A stretch of DNA of 64,000 bases from Saprospiraceae bacterium (GTDB lineage Bacteria; Bacteroidota; Bacteroidia; Chitinophagales; Saprospiraceae): assembly GCA_027488935.1 (NCBI GenBank), contig JAIYAP010000040.1, forward strand, positions 62,001-126,000. The letters are read 5' to 3'. The position numbers were made by a program, and so were the translations under genes. Below, one piece after another: positions 1 through 8,888 of this stretch. The notes beneath the pieces are model-generated. The model ran no database searches and was not told the origin of the DNA. It worked only from the letters and a program-made list of their open reading frames with translations. Position 1 is the first letter of the stretch, and each line of letters opens with the position of its first letter.

Positions 1-472
1 GTGTTACGGCTACCAGGGCCGGGTGGTGTGCCCGAATCAGGGTTTCCATATCGGATGGATCGACACCGCCTTCTGGCAAATCGCGTGCGCGCATCACCCG
101 AACGCCAAACCGTTTTTCGAGCGCCATAAACGCAATCTGGTTGGAACAGTAATCGTTGTCGGTGGTCAAAATCAAATCGCCTGCACGGAAAGGAATGGCG
201 CTCAATGCTTTATTATAAGCGTCGGTAGCGCTGTTGGCATAGGCAATATTGCGGGGTTGGGCGTTGATAAACTTTGCCAGGACGGTATAAAATGCGGCAA
301 TAGCCTCTGCATTTTGATCGGCGGCTTCATAGCCCCCCACCTGCGCTTCCAGGCTCAAATAATCCTGGATGGTCTGGAGTACAATGGTAGGCGGGATGCT
401 GGCGCCCGCGTTGTTTAAATGGATCAGCTCCGTACAAGACGGCGTGTCAGCGCGTACAGTTCCGAGGTGCAT
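1..472 (-). CDS. Aminotransferase class V (cysteine desulfurase-like), C-terminus cut off by window edge
   Basis: Read on the minus strand from the ATG at 470-472, an open frame runs to the window edge with about 157 residues. The beginning (LIHLNNAGASIPP at about residues 16-28) is the typical N-terminal strand and substrate loop of fold-type I, class V PLP enzymes. It is followed by a pattern of a family member: YANSATDAYNKAL, then GDLILTTDNDYCSN (cofactor-binding region), then ALEKRFGVRV. The PLP-binding lysine lies outside the window, so the substrate cannot be judged; cysteine desulfurase, kynureninase-like and isopenicillin-N-epimerase-like relatives all look like this at the N-terminus. 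It lies 43 bases downstream of the acyltransferase gene on the same strand and may be co-transcribed. The plus-strand frame over the same bases is a shadow. Confidence 0.8.
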   Translation of the reverse strand, partial: MHLGTVRADTPSCTELIHLNNAGASIPPTIVLQTIQDYLSLEAQVGGYEAADQNAEAIAAFYTVLAKFINAQPRNIAYANSATDAYNKALSAIPFRAGDLILTTDNDYCSNQIAFMALEKRFGVRVMRARDLPEGGVDPSDMETLIRAHHPALVAVT

Positions 473-515
473 ACGTGATTCCTTATTTTATGATTAAGAT
501 TGGTTTATGTTAAAC

Positions 516-1853
516 TTATGAAGCAAAACCCGCAGGTTTTTTTGACAAATTTTGAAGTATTTCGGCGCGTTGATGAACCAATTCGGCAAAAATGGCCGGT
601 GCCCGAACGGCAAGTTTCCCGGCGGCCTGTCGTGCGCGAAAACGTTGCAGTACATCCCAAAAACGCGTACAAAACAAGCCTAAACCCACAAAAAAACCCA
701 CCGCCAACAAACCCGTTACCCAATCCCCTGTTTGGGATGTGGTAATTCGGAACAACAGCCAGAATGCCAAGGGAAAGGTAAATAAACCTGCCAATATTTT
801 TACATTGGAATCATAGCCAATGTATAAGCGCAGCCTTTTTGCCAGCAACCAAGGCAAAAAACAGGGCAAAAACCAGAATAAAATACCCAGGATAAAAAAT
901 GGAAATCCCAGCGCAAGCCGCAAACCATCGGTGGCTAGTTGCATCCCTGCCTGGGGGGCAATAAATGCCGATACGCCTTCGTCCGATACCGCATGTTCCT
1001 GAAGGCCATCGAAATAACGGTGCACGGCAATTGCCAGTTCCGGATCCTCCAGACAATGTTGTGCAAGCGCCTGACTGCGTTCAAATTGCGCTTGTTGGGG
1101 CAATGCATGGGTGTTTTGCAACAGGGTTTCCAGTCGCCCCAACAACTGTTCACCGGCCTCATCGCGGCTGTGAATACTGAGGGTTTTGAGGCATTGTTCT
1201 AGGTGCAGGGTTAGGTCGGCAATGGCTTTTTCCGAATCCTGTTCCCAGGCAGCACGCCAATCGCGCAAGTATACGGAGGCGCCCGCCTGTACCACGAGTG
1301 CACTCCTAAAATGGTTGGGCTGACTATAAGAAAGGCCAACTGGGATAATTTTCAGGTCTTTTTGCCAGTTATTGCGGGCTTCGGTGCCAAATGCAATGCG
1401 GGCAGTGCCGGTTTTTAGCGGACGGACAAAGCGATTCATCCAGCTATAGCCTTCCGGCGCGATGAATAACACCCCATTTTGCTCGAGATGCCGGTAGGAT
1501 TGTTCAAAATAAACATCATTGTTGCGCTGCGCGCCTTCCGGCACATCCTCTTTCCGTTTGATCGGGATGCAAAATAGACGGGTCAAGATCCAATTGCTTA
1601 CAGGGTTTTTAAACAGCCCGTAATTGGCGAGAAAAAACATTTCCTGCCGAATTTCAATACCCACATTCAGCACATCTGTAAGTGTACTTGGGTGATTACT
1701 AACGACAATTGCGGGGCCATCGAAACGAAAATGCGCGCGCCCGAGTACCAGGCGCGCCCGGTAATACACCCGAATACCTGCCCAGGCGATGCCCCTAAGA
1801 CACAAATAGATCAAGCGCAAAAAAGGATGCAGGCGGATGTTTCTATACGTCAC
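516..1853 (-). CDS. 1-acyl-glycerol-3-phosphate acyltransferase-like membrane protein (PlsC family)
   Basis: 445 residues. The acyltransferase block is clear: SNHPSTLTD at about 52-60 (catalytic His54 and Asp60, the H-x5-D spacing seen in the GPAT-like subgroup of Bacteroidota) and IAPEGYSWM at about 131-139 (the EG glycerophosphate-binding motif). A hydrophobic N-terminal segment (13-27) and a strongly hydrophobic C-terminal region (about 315-415, three to four membrane spans) make it an inner-membrane enzyme longer than ordinary PlsC (about 240 residues). Family knowledge: transfer of an acyl chain to a glycerolipid precursor. The exact acceptor is unknown. It is divergent from the operon starting at 2053, and the aminotransferase gene follows it. 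Confidence 0.85.
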   Translation of the reverse strand: MTYRNIRLHPFLRLIYLCLRGIAWAGIRVYYRARLVLGRAHFRFDGPAIVVSNHPSTLTDVLNVGIEIRQEMFFLANYGLFKNPVSNWILTRLFCIPIKRKEDVPEGAQRNNDVYFEQSYRHLEQNGVLFIAPEGYSWMNRFVRPLKTGTARIAFGTEARNNWQKDLKIIPVGLSYSQPNHFRSALVVQAGASVYLRDWRAAWEQDSEKAIADLTLHLEQCLKTLSIHSRDEAGEQLLGRLETLLQNTHALPQQAQFERSQALAQHCLEDPELAIAVHRYFDGLQEHAVSDEGVSAFIAPQAGMQLATDGLRLALGFPFFILGILFWFLPCFLPWLLAKRLRLYIGYDSNVKILAGLFTFPLAFWLLFRITTSQTGDWVTGLLAVGFFVGLGLFCTRFWDVLQRFRARQAAGKLAVRAPAIFAELVHQRAEILQNLSKKPAGFAS

Positions 1854-2007
1854 GGATAGATCAATTGGATACTTTAGGAAGAAATCGACTTGTTTGAACG
1901 TTCGCGATCGGCCGCGAGCCAGGGCGAAGGTAATTGTTTATTTTGCTCCTATAAAAGCCCCCGTTTTGCGGCGGCAAATAATCGCCCATTTTTTTGCTTG
2001 CTTTCAG

Positions 2008-2015
2008 TACATTTG
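2008..2015 (+). promoter_or_regulatory. Possible -7 box TACATTTG ahead of the envelope operon
   Basis: TACATTTG matches the Bacteroidota -7 consensus TAnnTTTG and lies 37 bases before the start at 2053. TTG triplets upstream (1994-2000) are too close to be an ideal -33 element, so this is tentative. Confidence 0.35.
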
Positions 2016-2052
2016 TGAAATTTTAAAACTCTAAGCGTTAACTTGACGTCCT

Positions 2053-2556
2053 ATGACCCTGCGTGAATTTTTTGATTATCTGGGAGCCCATCCTTTTATT
2101 GTGCTTGCGTATTTTCTGGGAATTCCCTTTACAGCCCTGCTTGCGGGTTTTATGGGAAAAGGCGAAGGCCATTTATCGCCCTGGAAATACTTGTATTCGG
2201 TGCTGATCTATTTAGTTTGTGTACCAGGCATCTTTGCTACAGCCTTCAGCGTTTATCTATTTATATTTGAAAGAGGCAGCATCATGAATGCCAATATCCT
2301 GGTGCAAATTGTGCCGGTTTTGTCGATGATCCTGACGCTTTCCATTATTCAACGCAGTGTTCCATTTGATTACATACCCGGTTTTGATAAAATTTCGACG
2401 TTAATCACCATGATTTGTGCGGTTTTGGCCCTGATGTATTTGCTGGATCGCACACGTTTGGTTGTTTGGGTCAACTTACCGGTCGGCTATTTTGTTTTGA
2501 TCTTGGCTGCATTGCTTTTTATTGTTCGCTGGGGCACCAAACGCATCATCCGTTAG
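2053..2556 (+). CDS. Multi-pass membrane protein of unknown function
   Basis: 167 residues, hydrophobic almost throughout. About five membrane spans can be seen, near residues 14-33, 47-72, 80-100, 115-132 and 139-158, ending in a basic tail (RWGTKRIIR) that should face the cytoplasm. I do not recognise a named family. It is the first gene of a plus-strand run, 27 bases ahead of the chosen LptC start and close to the CorC-like gene, so a role in envelope maintenance is a guess from context only. Confidence 0.75.
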   Translation: MTLREFFDYLGAHPFIVLAYFLGIPFTALLAGFMGKGEGHLSPWKYLYSVLIYLVCVPGIFATAFSVYLFIFERGSIMNANILVQIVPVLSMILTLSIIQRSVPFDYIPGFDKISTLITMICAVLALMYLLDRTRLVVWVNLPVGYFVLILAALLFIVRWGTKRIIR

Positions 2557-2583
2557 CATTTGAAACGGTTTTTTATCCAAAAA

Positions 2584-3156
2584 ATGACTCGAATAAAATT
2601 CGTCCTGTTATTGACCTGCTTGTCGGGATGGCTCTTGATCATGGGGGCTTGTGAATCTTTAAAAAAAGAAACACGGCAGGTTTTTACGGAAGATAACGTC
2701 GCCGTAGAAGAGGCACGAGAGGTAGAAATCATTTATTCGGACAGTGCGATGGTGCGGGTGCGGGTTACCGGCCCCGTTTTATACAACCACGTGGACCGTG
2801 AAAACCCGCGGCAAGAATTCCCGTTGGGCGTACAAATTCAGTTTATGGCACCCGATCTTTCGGTGCGCAGTACCCTGACCGCCAAAACCGCCGTGCGCCG
2901 ACAGGAGAAAGGCGAAATCATCGCCCGGGATAGCGTGGTGATGCTGACCGCCAAGGGAGAAAGACTGGAAACCGAGGAATTGATCTGGGATGAAAAAACG
3001 GCAAAGGTATACACCGAAAAATTTGTGAAAGTGACCAAACCCGGTGAAATTATATACGGCTATGGCCTGGAAGCCGACCAGGATTTTACCTACTGGAAAA
3101 TTTTGGTGCCCAAAGGGCGCATTAAGGTAGACCAACTCAATAATGTGATCCAATAA
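2584..3156 (+). CDS. lptC: LPS export ABC transporter periplasmic protein LptC-like lipoprotein
   Basis: The ATG at 2584 is chosen because it gives a clean lipoprotein signal: MTRIKFVLLL, a hydrophobic stretch, then MGAC with the lipidated Cys near residue 23. A TTG start at 2560 would add eight residues. After the signal come the features of the LptC/OstA-like beta-jellyroll: EIIYSDSAMVRVRVTGP, FPLGVQIQF, LTAKTAVRRQEKGEIIARDSVVML, ETEELIWDEKTAKVYTE and the closing YGYGLEADQDFTYW. LptC anchors the periplasmic bridge that carries LPS from the inner membrane to LptA. The lipoprotein anchor instead of a transmembrane helix is usual in Bacteroidota. The CorC-like gene follows after 8 bases, a common neighbour in this phylum. 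Confidence 0.85.
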   Translation: MTRIKFVLLLTCLSGWLLIMGACESLKKETRQVFTEDNVAVEEAREVEIIYSDSAMVRVRVTGPVLYNHVDRENPRQEFPLGVQIQFMAPDLSVRSTLTAKTAVRRQEKGEIIARDSVVMLTAKGERLETEELIWDEKTAKVYTEKFVKVTKPGEIIYGYGLEADQDFTYWKILVPKGRIKVDQLNNVIQ

Positions 3157-3164
3157 CGCAACTT

Positions 3165-4154
3165 ATGGACGACCCATCCAAACGAACATCGGGCTGGAAA
3201 GCAGCCCTTCGAATAGGAAGCCACCACTTCCAGGCGACCTATCTTTTGGTGTTGGCGGTGACACTTATTGCTATTTTTGCACTACCTGTCCTGCATTTCA
3301 CCTTGGGTACCAGCTGGACAGGTCCGCTTGTCCTCAGTTTAGTCCTGTTTTTTTCCCTGCTGTTGTTTCGAAACTGGATTGTTGGCCACTTTTATAGTAG
3401 CCCGATTACCGATGGGGATGCAGCGTTGCTGGAATACCTCGTACAACAAAATAATTCGGGCAATGCCGCAGAAGAAGAAATGGAAATGGAACTGCTCGAA
3501 AACGCCTTGCACCTCAAACAAGTGCGTGCCCAGGATTGCATGGCCCCCCGTCCTGAAATAGTGTATCATGATGCATCCGAATCCGTAGCAACGTTACAAC
3601 AACGTTTTATAGAAAGTAGCCTTTCCCGTATATTAATTACCGATGGGGAACTGGATAAAGTGCTGGGCTATGTGCATGTGCAGCAGCTATTTGCACGCCC
3701 TGAAAACATCCAAAGCATTGTTATGCCCATCACTTTTGTTCCCGAAAGTATTCCGGTGAATGACTTGCTCCATAAATTTATAAAAAACCGCACCAATATA
3801 GCTTGTGTTGTGGATGAATACGGTAGTCTGGCTGGTTTGGTTACCCTGGAGGATGCGTTGGAACAACTTTTTGGAAAAATAGACGACGAACACGACCAGG
3901 AAGAATTTATAGAAGTTCAAGTAAACGAAAACGAGTTTTTATTTTCTGGCAGACTAGATATTACCTATTTAAACGAACAATATCCTGTGCTCAAACTGCC
4001 GGAAGGTGAATATAACACCCTTTCCGGCTACCTCGTAACGGCCACCCAAACCATACCCGAGCAAGGTGCCCGCATTGAATTGGATGGCAAAATATTTGTC
4101 CTCGAATTGGTAAGCGACCGCAAAATTGAAACGATCCGGGTGTTGTTGCACTAA
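3165..4154 (+). CDS. CBS-domain protein of the hemolysin/CorC (GldE-like) family with shortened membrane part
   Basis: 329 residues. The order is two hydrophobic segments (about 25-46 and 53-72), the linker typical of the family ending in RAQDCMAPRPEIVY (about 124-137), a tandem CBS pair (to about 250, containing CVVDEYGSLAGLVTLEDALEQLFG), and a C-terminal CorC_HlyC domain with EGEYNTLSGYLV. Family members act in Mg/Co efflux or, as GldE, assist gliding and lipoprotein function in Bacteroidota. The usual DUF21 domain has about four spans; only two are seen here, so this is a trimmed version. It follows the LptC-like gene by 8 bases, and the next reading frame (patatin) opens inside its 3' end, so one operon is likely. 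Confidence 0.85.
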   Translation: MDDPSKRTSGWKAALRIGSHHFQATYLLVLAVTLIAIFALPVLHFTLGTSWTGPLVLSLVLFFSLLLFRNWIVGHFYSSPITDGDAALLEYLVQQNNSGNAAEEEMEMELLENALHLKQVRAQDCMAPRPEIVYHDASESVATLQQRFIESSLSRILITDGELDKVLGYVHVQQLFARPENIQSIVMPITFVPESIPVNDLLHKFIKNRTNIACVVDEYGSLAGLVTLEDALEQLFGKIDDEHDQEEFIEVQVNENEFLFSGRLDITYLNEQYPVLKLPEGEYNTLSGYLVTATQTIPEQGARIELDGKIFVLELVSDRKIETIRVLLH

Positions 4155-4287
4155 AATCGGTCTAAAAAGCGGCATTAACAAGAAATCCCAAGGTTGTTTC
4201 GACATAATTTATGGGTTTGCACGTTACAACTTCAGACATTTAATGGCGGTATGCATGGTGCATATTGCTGGCTCCAATCCTTTTCCC

Positions 4288-6534
4288 ATGTTTTTTCGCC
4301 GGCTTTATTATTCCTTTCCGGTGCGCCTGCTCATCCTGCATTTGCGCAACCACTTGGTCATGATTGGGATCTGGGTAATACTTGGATTGTTTTCGACCGG
4401 TATTTTGGGGCGTTTTTTTGGCATTCATTACCTGATGCTTACGCCTGAATACCTGGGCGCGGTTAACTTCTGGAGTTTTTTCATTTCCGGCGCAGCCTTT
4501 GGCGCATTTGTGATGATTTGGAACCTGACCAGTTACCTGCTTTGTGCAAGCCGTTTTCCCTTTTTAGCCACCTTGGATACCCCTTTTACCAAATTTAGCA
4601 TCAACAACAGCCTGGTTCCGCTGGGGTTTCTGAGTGCCTGGGTTTCGGCCTCCACCTGGTTTCAGTGGCACGACGAATTTACCGAATCGGGGGCTATTTT
4701 TTGGAACCTGGCAGGTTTCATGCTGGGCGCCACAACCCTTATTTTGCTGATCGTTGTATATTTATATTTTACCAATAAAGACATTGGCGCGATTTTACGT
4801 CCGCTCAAGTTTATCCCCCAGCCTGGTGGTCGTCTGTTGATTCCCGGGCAACGTATTCCGACGGTTTGGGAAATTCGGGCCGGATTTACACGCTGGCGGG
4901 TGGATACCTACCTCAATGAGCGCTGCCGGGTTCGACTGGTACGCAGTGTTTCGCATTACAACCAGCAAATATTAGAGGCCGTATTCCGCCAAAATCACTG
5001 GAATGCGGTGGTTGTACAACTCATGGCGTTGGTGCTCCTCATGTCGATGGGCTTCTTTATGGAAAGTCCGTGGGTGCGTATCCCGACAGCGGCCACCCTG
5101 TTTTTGCTGGCGAGTATGGCCCTGGCCATGTTTGGCGCGATCTCCTTTTGGTTTCGGCAATGGGGCACTTCGGTGTTTATTGCACTGATGCTGGCAGTCA
5201 ACTTTTTAACGGGTTTGGGCTTTTTAAACTACCGAAACAAGGCCTATGGACTGAACTACAACCATGAAAACCGGAGCGTCTATAATTACAGCGCCCTCGA
5301 AAACTTGTGTCGGCGCAACCAAGTAGAGCAAGATAAAACCGCAACGGAAGCCATTTTGGAGCATTGGCTCGCTAAAAACCGCACCCCCGAAAAACCAAAA
5401 CCCAAAATGGTGTTTATTTGTGTGAGCGGCGGCGGTTTGCGCTCTGCTTTATGGACCATGCAAACGCTCCAGCAAGTCGATAAAGCATTGGACGGCCAAT
5501 TGTTCAAACACACGGCTTTGATTACTGGCGCTTCGGGTGGCATGCTCGCAGCGGCCTATTTTCGAGAATTGGCGCTGCGTCAACAATTAGGTGAAAATGT
5601 TGACCTCTATGATACAAGCGCTATTGAAGACATTGGGAAAGACCTCCTGAACCCGGTCACGTTTGCCATTGTGGCCAATGATATTTTTTTCCCACTCAGC
5701 AGTTTTGAATCGGGCGATTATACGTACCGCAAAGACCGTGGCTATTTGTTTGAGCGTCAACTGAATGAAAATTACCACGGACGCCTCAACCACCGCCTGA
5801 GTTATTATCGCCAGCCCGAAGCCAAGGCCCAGATCCCGATGATGGTGCTATCGCCTTTTATCCTCAACGATTCCCGGCGCTTGCTGATCAGTTCCCAAGG
5901 CGTTTCATACCTCATGAAACCACCCGGCCCGCGCCAGGTGGTACACCAAACTGAAGTAGACGGGGTCGATTTTGGTGCATTTTTCAGGGCACAAGGGGCT
6001 GATAGCCTGGCCTTTACGAATGCTTTGCGCATGAATTGCACGTTTCCGCTCATTTTGCCCAATGTGTGGTTACCCACCGTTCCCTCCCTGGAAATCATGG
6101 ATGCGGGGGTACGCGATAATTATGGCCTTGGCTTGGCCACCCGGTTTGTACACAGTTTTCGCGACTGGATTACGGAAAATACCAGCGGGGTTGTGTTTGT
6201 ACAAATTCGATGCTGGGACAAAGTGGACGCTATAACGGTAAGCGATACAAAAGGCATCCTTGAAAGTTTGCTCACGCCAGCCACGGCAGCGGGGAACATT
6301 ACCGCCATACAAGATTTTGAACAAGATAATATGCTGGCACTGCTCAGCGATCTGATGGGCAAACAACGGGTAGATATCATTCGATTCATATACCATCCGG
6401 TACGCAAAAACCGCGCAGCCTCCCTCAGTTTGCACCTTAGTAAACGCGAAAAAATAGATATTCTGGAGGCGTATCGGTCGGCCGAAACCCAGGCAAGTGT
6501 GCAGGCACTAAAACAGATTTTGGGAAAAAAATAA
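4288..6534 (+). CDS. Patatin-like phospholipase with large N-terminal membrane region
   Basis: The open frame reaches back to 4126 inside the previous gene; I take the ATG at 4288 (MFFRRLYYSFPVRLL) because upstream residues look non-coding. Another in-frame ATG is at 4243. About 350 residues of membrane-rich N-terminus (six or so spans) come first. Then a patatin domain: SGGGLR (S380-G383, oxyanion loop), ITGASGGM with nucleophile Ser416 (GxSxG), and EIMDAGVRDNYG with catalytic Asp605 (DxG). Patatins hydrolyse phospholipid acyl chains using a Ser-Asp dyad. All catalytic residues are present, so it should be active on membrane lipids. It follows the LptC/CorC genes, consistent with an envelope role. 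Confidence 0.85.
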   Translation: MFFRRLYYSFPVRLLILHLRNHLVMIGIWVILGLFSTGILGRFFGIHYLMLTPEYLGAVNFWSFFISGAAFGAFVMIWNLTSYLLCASRFPFLATLDTPFTKFSINNSLVPLGFLSAWVSASTWFQWHDEFTESGAIFWNLAGFMLGATTLILLIVVYLYFTNKDIGAILRPLKFIPQPGGRLLIPGQRIPTVWEIRAGFTRWRVDTYLNERCRVRLVRSVSHYNQQILEAVFRQNHWNAVVVQLMALVLLMSMGFFMESPWVRIPTAATLFLLASMALAMFGAISFWFRQWGTSVFIALMLAVNFLTGLGFLNYRNKAYGLNYNHENRSVYNYSALENLCRRNQVEQDKTATEAILEHWLAKNRTPEKPKPKMVFICVSGGGLRSALWTMQTLQQVDKALDGQLFKHTALITGASGGMLAAAYFRELALRQQLGENVDLYDTSAIEDIGKDLLNPVTFAIVANDIFFPLSSFESGDYTYRKDRGYLFERQLNENYHGRLNHRLSYYRQPEAKAQIPMMVLSPFILNDSRRLLISSQGVSYLMKPPGPRQVVHQTEVDGVDFGAFFRAQGADSLAFTNALRMNCTFPLILPNVWLPTVPSLEIMDAGVRDNYGLGLATRFVHSFRDWITENTSGVVFVQIRCWDKVDAITVSDTKGILESLLTPATAAGNITAIQDFEQDNMLALLSDLMGKQRVDIIRFIYHPVRKNRAASLSLHLSKREKIDILEAYRSAETQASVQALKQILGKK

Positions 6535-6636
6535 CGCCGGACACGACTTTCCGCGCCCGGCGCTAAACCAAACCCTTACTGTTGGTATAAACCGGCTGAT
6601 TTATACGAACAGGGCAAAAAATCTCCTCGGTCTGGC

Positions 6637-6673
6637 TCGGGCGAGCCAATGCCCGCCCGATCAATTATTTTTT
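6637..6673 (+). terminator. Likely rho-independent terminator after the patatin gene
   Basis: TCGGGCG (6637-6643) pairs perfectly with CGCCCGA (6654-6660); a T-rich stretch ending in six T (6668-6673) follows. It stands between two convergent genes. Confidence 0.5.
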
Positions 6674-6689
6674 GGGGAATGGTACAGGG

Positions 6690-7136
6690 TTATCCGAAAT
6701 AATATTTCAAAGCCTCGATAAAGGCATCTTTTTGGCCAGCTGAGACCGTAAGGGTCACGCCATTTTGCAGGATGACATAGCCACCTTTGCCACGTACATA
6801 CTTTTTAATATGCCGTAGATGGATGGTATGGGAACGGTGTATCCGGGTAAAAGCAGATTCGGGCAGGAGTTGCTCTACTTCCCGCAAGGTTTTGCATACC
6901 AACACCTGACGGGCATCGGTAAAATGCAGCACCGTATAATTGCCACTGGCCTCGAGGTAGGCGATATGTTTTACTTTTTCAAAACACAATCCCTCCATCG
7001 TAGGCAACATAATTTTATTACCCTTTACGGCCGGCTGCGGCGCAGGGGTATTTATTTTATCAGGAGCGATGGATACGGCACGGGCACCTTGCACAGGCAT
7101 TTCAACATCAGCGCGGCGAATTGAGAAAGCATTCAT
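6690..7136 (-). CDS. LytTR-type DNA-binding regulator without a receiver domain
   Basis: 148 residues from the ATG at 7134-7136 (MNAFSIRRADVEMP); the longer frame reaching 7217 adds a poor leader. The first 50 residues are Pro/Ala-rich and look unstructured. The rest is a LytTR domain: FEKVKHIAYLEASGNYTVLHF, VCKTLREVEQLLPESAFTRIHRSHTIHLRHIKKY, and LTVSAGQKDAFIEAL at the end. LytTR domains bind DNA through a beta-fold and usually sit behind a phospho-acceptor receiver domain; none is present here, so it is a single-domain regulator controlled by something else. A sequence at 7218-7233 upstream of it is repeated upstream of the RiPP-like gene at 8889-9101. Confidence 0.85.
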   Translation of the reverse strand: MNAFSIRRADVEMPVQGARAVSIAPDKINTPAPQPAVKGNKIMLPTMEGLCFEKVKHIAYLEASGNYTVLHFTDARQVLVCKTLREVEQLLPESAFTRIHRSHTIHLRHIKKYVRGKGGYVILQNGVTLTVSAGQKDAFIEALKYYFG

Positions 7137-7217
7137 AAGACAACGGATTTTATTTGAACCAGAACTGATACAAAAGTACTGGAGCAGCCCCCCGCCAGCA
7201 ATCCAACTTTTAGGCAT

Positions 7218-7233
7218 AAGTCAGGTTTCTGAG
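7218..7233 (-). promoter_or_regulatory. Upstream element of the LytTR gene, copy 1
   Basis: On the minus strand this reads CTCAGAAACCTGACTT followed by ATG, 82 bases upstream of the LytTR start. The same 16 bases, followed by TTG, occur at 9195-9210 upstream of the RiPP-like gene on the same strand. A shared operator or promoter segment is inferred. Confidence 0.4.
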
Positions 7234-7293
7234 CCTCATTTTAATTTTGGATTTCTGAAAGATATCCGACAATTTTGACCTTGAATTTGAATC

Positions 7294-8850
7294 ATGGCCA
7301 AACCTCCTTCCGACAGACTTTTTCAATTAATTCATGCGCTTAGTCGTCCAGAGAAGCGATACTTCCGCATTTATGTACGGGGAAAAACGGAGCGTGACAG
7401 CAAATACCTGCAACTTTTTGAAGCCATGGCAGCGATGGAAGATTTTGATGACCAGGTATTGCAGCAAAAAATTTATCAGGATGCAGCGGTGGAAGGCAAA
7501 AAATACTCCGAATTAAAGGCCTATTTGTATGAATTGATCCTAAAATGCCTGCAATCGTTCGATGAATTGCAATCGGTAGATTATCGACTCAACCAAATTT
7601 TGCAAAGTATATCGGTGTTGTACAAACGCGGGTTTTATGATGATTGTAAAACCCAATTACAAAAAGCGGCCAAAATTGCACGGCGTTACGAAAGTTTTGC
7701 CCACCAAATTGAAATCATCCATTGGCAGAAGCAATTGGCGTATACCCGAATGGACGTCGATTTTTTGCATAAACAATTGGCAAAACTGCATTTTGAAGAG
7801 GATCGCGCCCTTCAACAACTGCAAAACACCAATTATTACCGAAAAATATTTTTTCAGGTGTACGCGCTCATTAAGCAGGAGGCGTTGCACCGGGGGGAGG
7901 ATCGCATGGCACGGATGCGTGATTTGGTGCAACAGGCGCATTTTTCCAGTCCCGATATGGCCCATTCGCACAAGGCCCGGGTTTTGTACTACCGCACCCT
8001 CAATTTATACCATTATGCCGCCCTGGAATACGAACAATTTTATGAAACAGGCCGAAAACTCATTGATTTACTCGACTCCCAGCCCCATTTTTTGCATGAA
8101 AACCTGTCGGATTACATCGCCGGATTGAGCAATATGATCCTGGCTTGTGGTTTATTGCGCCGATACCAGGAAGTGTTATGGTATTTACAGAAAATGCTGG
8201 ATGTAACGCCCATCACGGAAGATGACCGGCGCAAAAAACATAGGCAGTACTTTAGTGGTATTTTTGCCTTATATACCTTCCAGGGCGAATTTGAAGCAGC
8301 ACGCAGGGAAATGCTGCGTTGCCAGGAAGAAGCACAGCAATTTAACCCATTAGACTATGAAACCGCCAGTTTTCTAGGTCAATATTGTTATATTTGTTTT
8401 GGATGCGACGATTATGATACGGCACTTGACTATTTAAATGCGTGGTTTGGGCATACGCGCACCGTTGAACGGGAAGACCTCCAAAGCCTTGGGCGCATCC
8501 TTTCGCTCATTATTCATTTTGAAATGGGAAATACCGTATTATTGGAATCGTTGCTGCGCGCGACCACCCGTTTTATGCAAAAGAAAAACAGGTTTTATGC
8601 CCTGGAACGTCGCTTTATTCAATTCATGGCCGAATTGATCCGCTTGCCGTCGGGAAAACCGCAGCAATCGGCATTTTTAAAAATCAAGGGAGAAATGCAA
8701 AATCAGGCGCTTTTGCAAGCAGTACAGGCCGTTTCGCAGGTATTTGACCTCGAATCCTGGTTGACCAGTAAAATTGAAGGTCGGCGCTTTGCGCTGGTTG
8801 TAAAAGCAAAATTTGAACAGGAACAACGCGTAAGACTGGATGCCCACTAA
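7294..8850 (+). CDS. Large all-helical protein of unknown function (TPR-like)
   Basis: 518 residues without a signal peptide or membrane span. The sequence is rich in Leu, Gln, Tyr and charged residues with a helical-repeat rhythm throughout, such as YYRKIFFQVYALIKQEALH, YYRTLNLYHYAALEYEQFYE and YDTALDYLNAWFG, which resembles degenerate TPR helices. The start (MAKPPSDRLFQLIHALSRPEKRYF) resembles long helical proteins often met in Saprospirales genomes that I cannot tie to a function. It is divergent from the LytTR gene (157 bases between starts) and convergent with the RiPP-like gene, ending 39 bases from it. A scaffold or protein-interaction role is an inference from fold type only. Confidence 0.75.
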   Translation: MAKPPSDRLFQLIHALSRPEKRYFRIYVRGKTERDSKYLQLFEAMAAMEDFDDQVLQQKIYQDAAVEGKKYSELKAYLYELILKCLQSFDELQSVDYRLNQILQSISVLYKRGFYDDCKTQLQKAAKIARRYESFAHQIEIIHWQKQLAYTRMDVDFLHKQLAKLHFEEDRALQQLQNTNYYRKIFFQVYALIKQEALHRGEDRMARMRDLVQQAHFSSPDMAHSHKARVLYYRTLNLYHYAALEYEQFYETGRKLIDLLDSQPHFLHENLSDYIAGLSNMILACGLLRRYQEVLWYLQKMLDVTPITEDDRRKKHRQYFSGIFALYTFQGEFEAARREMLRCQEEAQQFNPLDYETASFLGQYCYICFGCDDYDTALDYLNAWFGHTRTVEREDLQSLGRILSLIIHFEMGNTVLLESLLRATTRFMQKKNRFYALERRFIQFMAELIRLPSGKPQQSAFLKIKGEMQNQALLQAVQAVSQVFDLESWLTSKIEGRRFALVVKAKFEQEQRVRLDAH

Positions 8851-8888
8851 ACCAACAATCCTGCAGCAAGCATCCAGTCTACCCTAAA

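Noticed and set aside
23-418. A 131-codon plus-strand frame at the left edge
   Set aside because: Opposite to the aminotransferase frame, which shows conserved residues.
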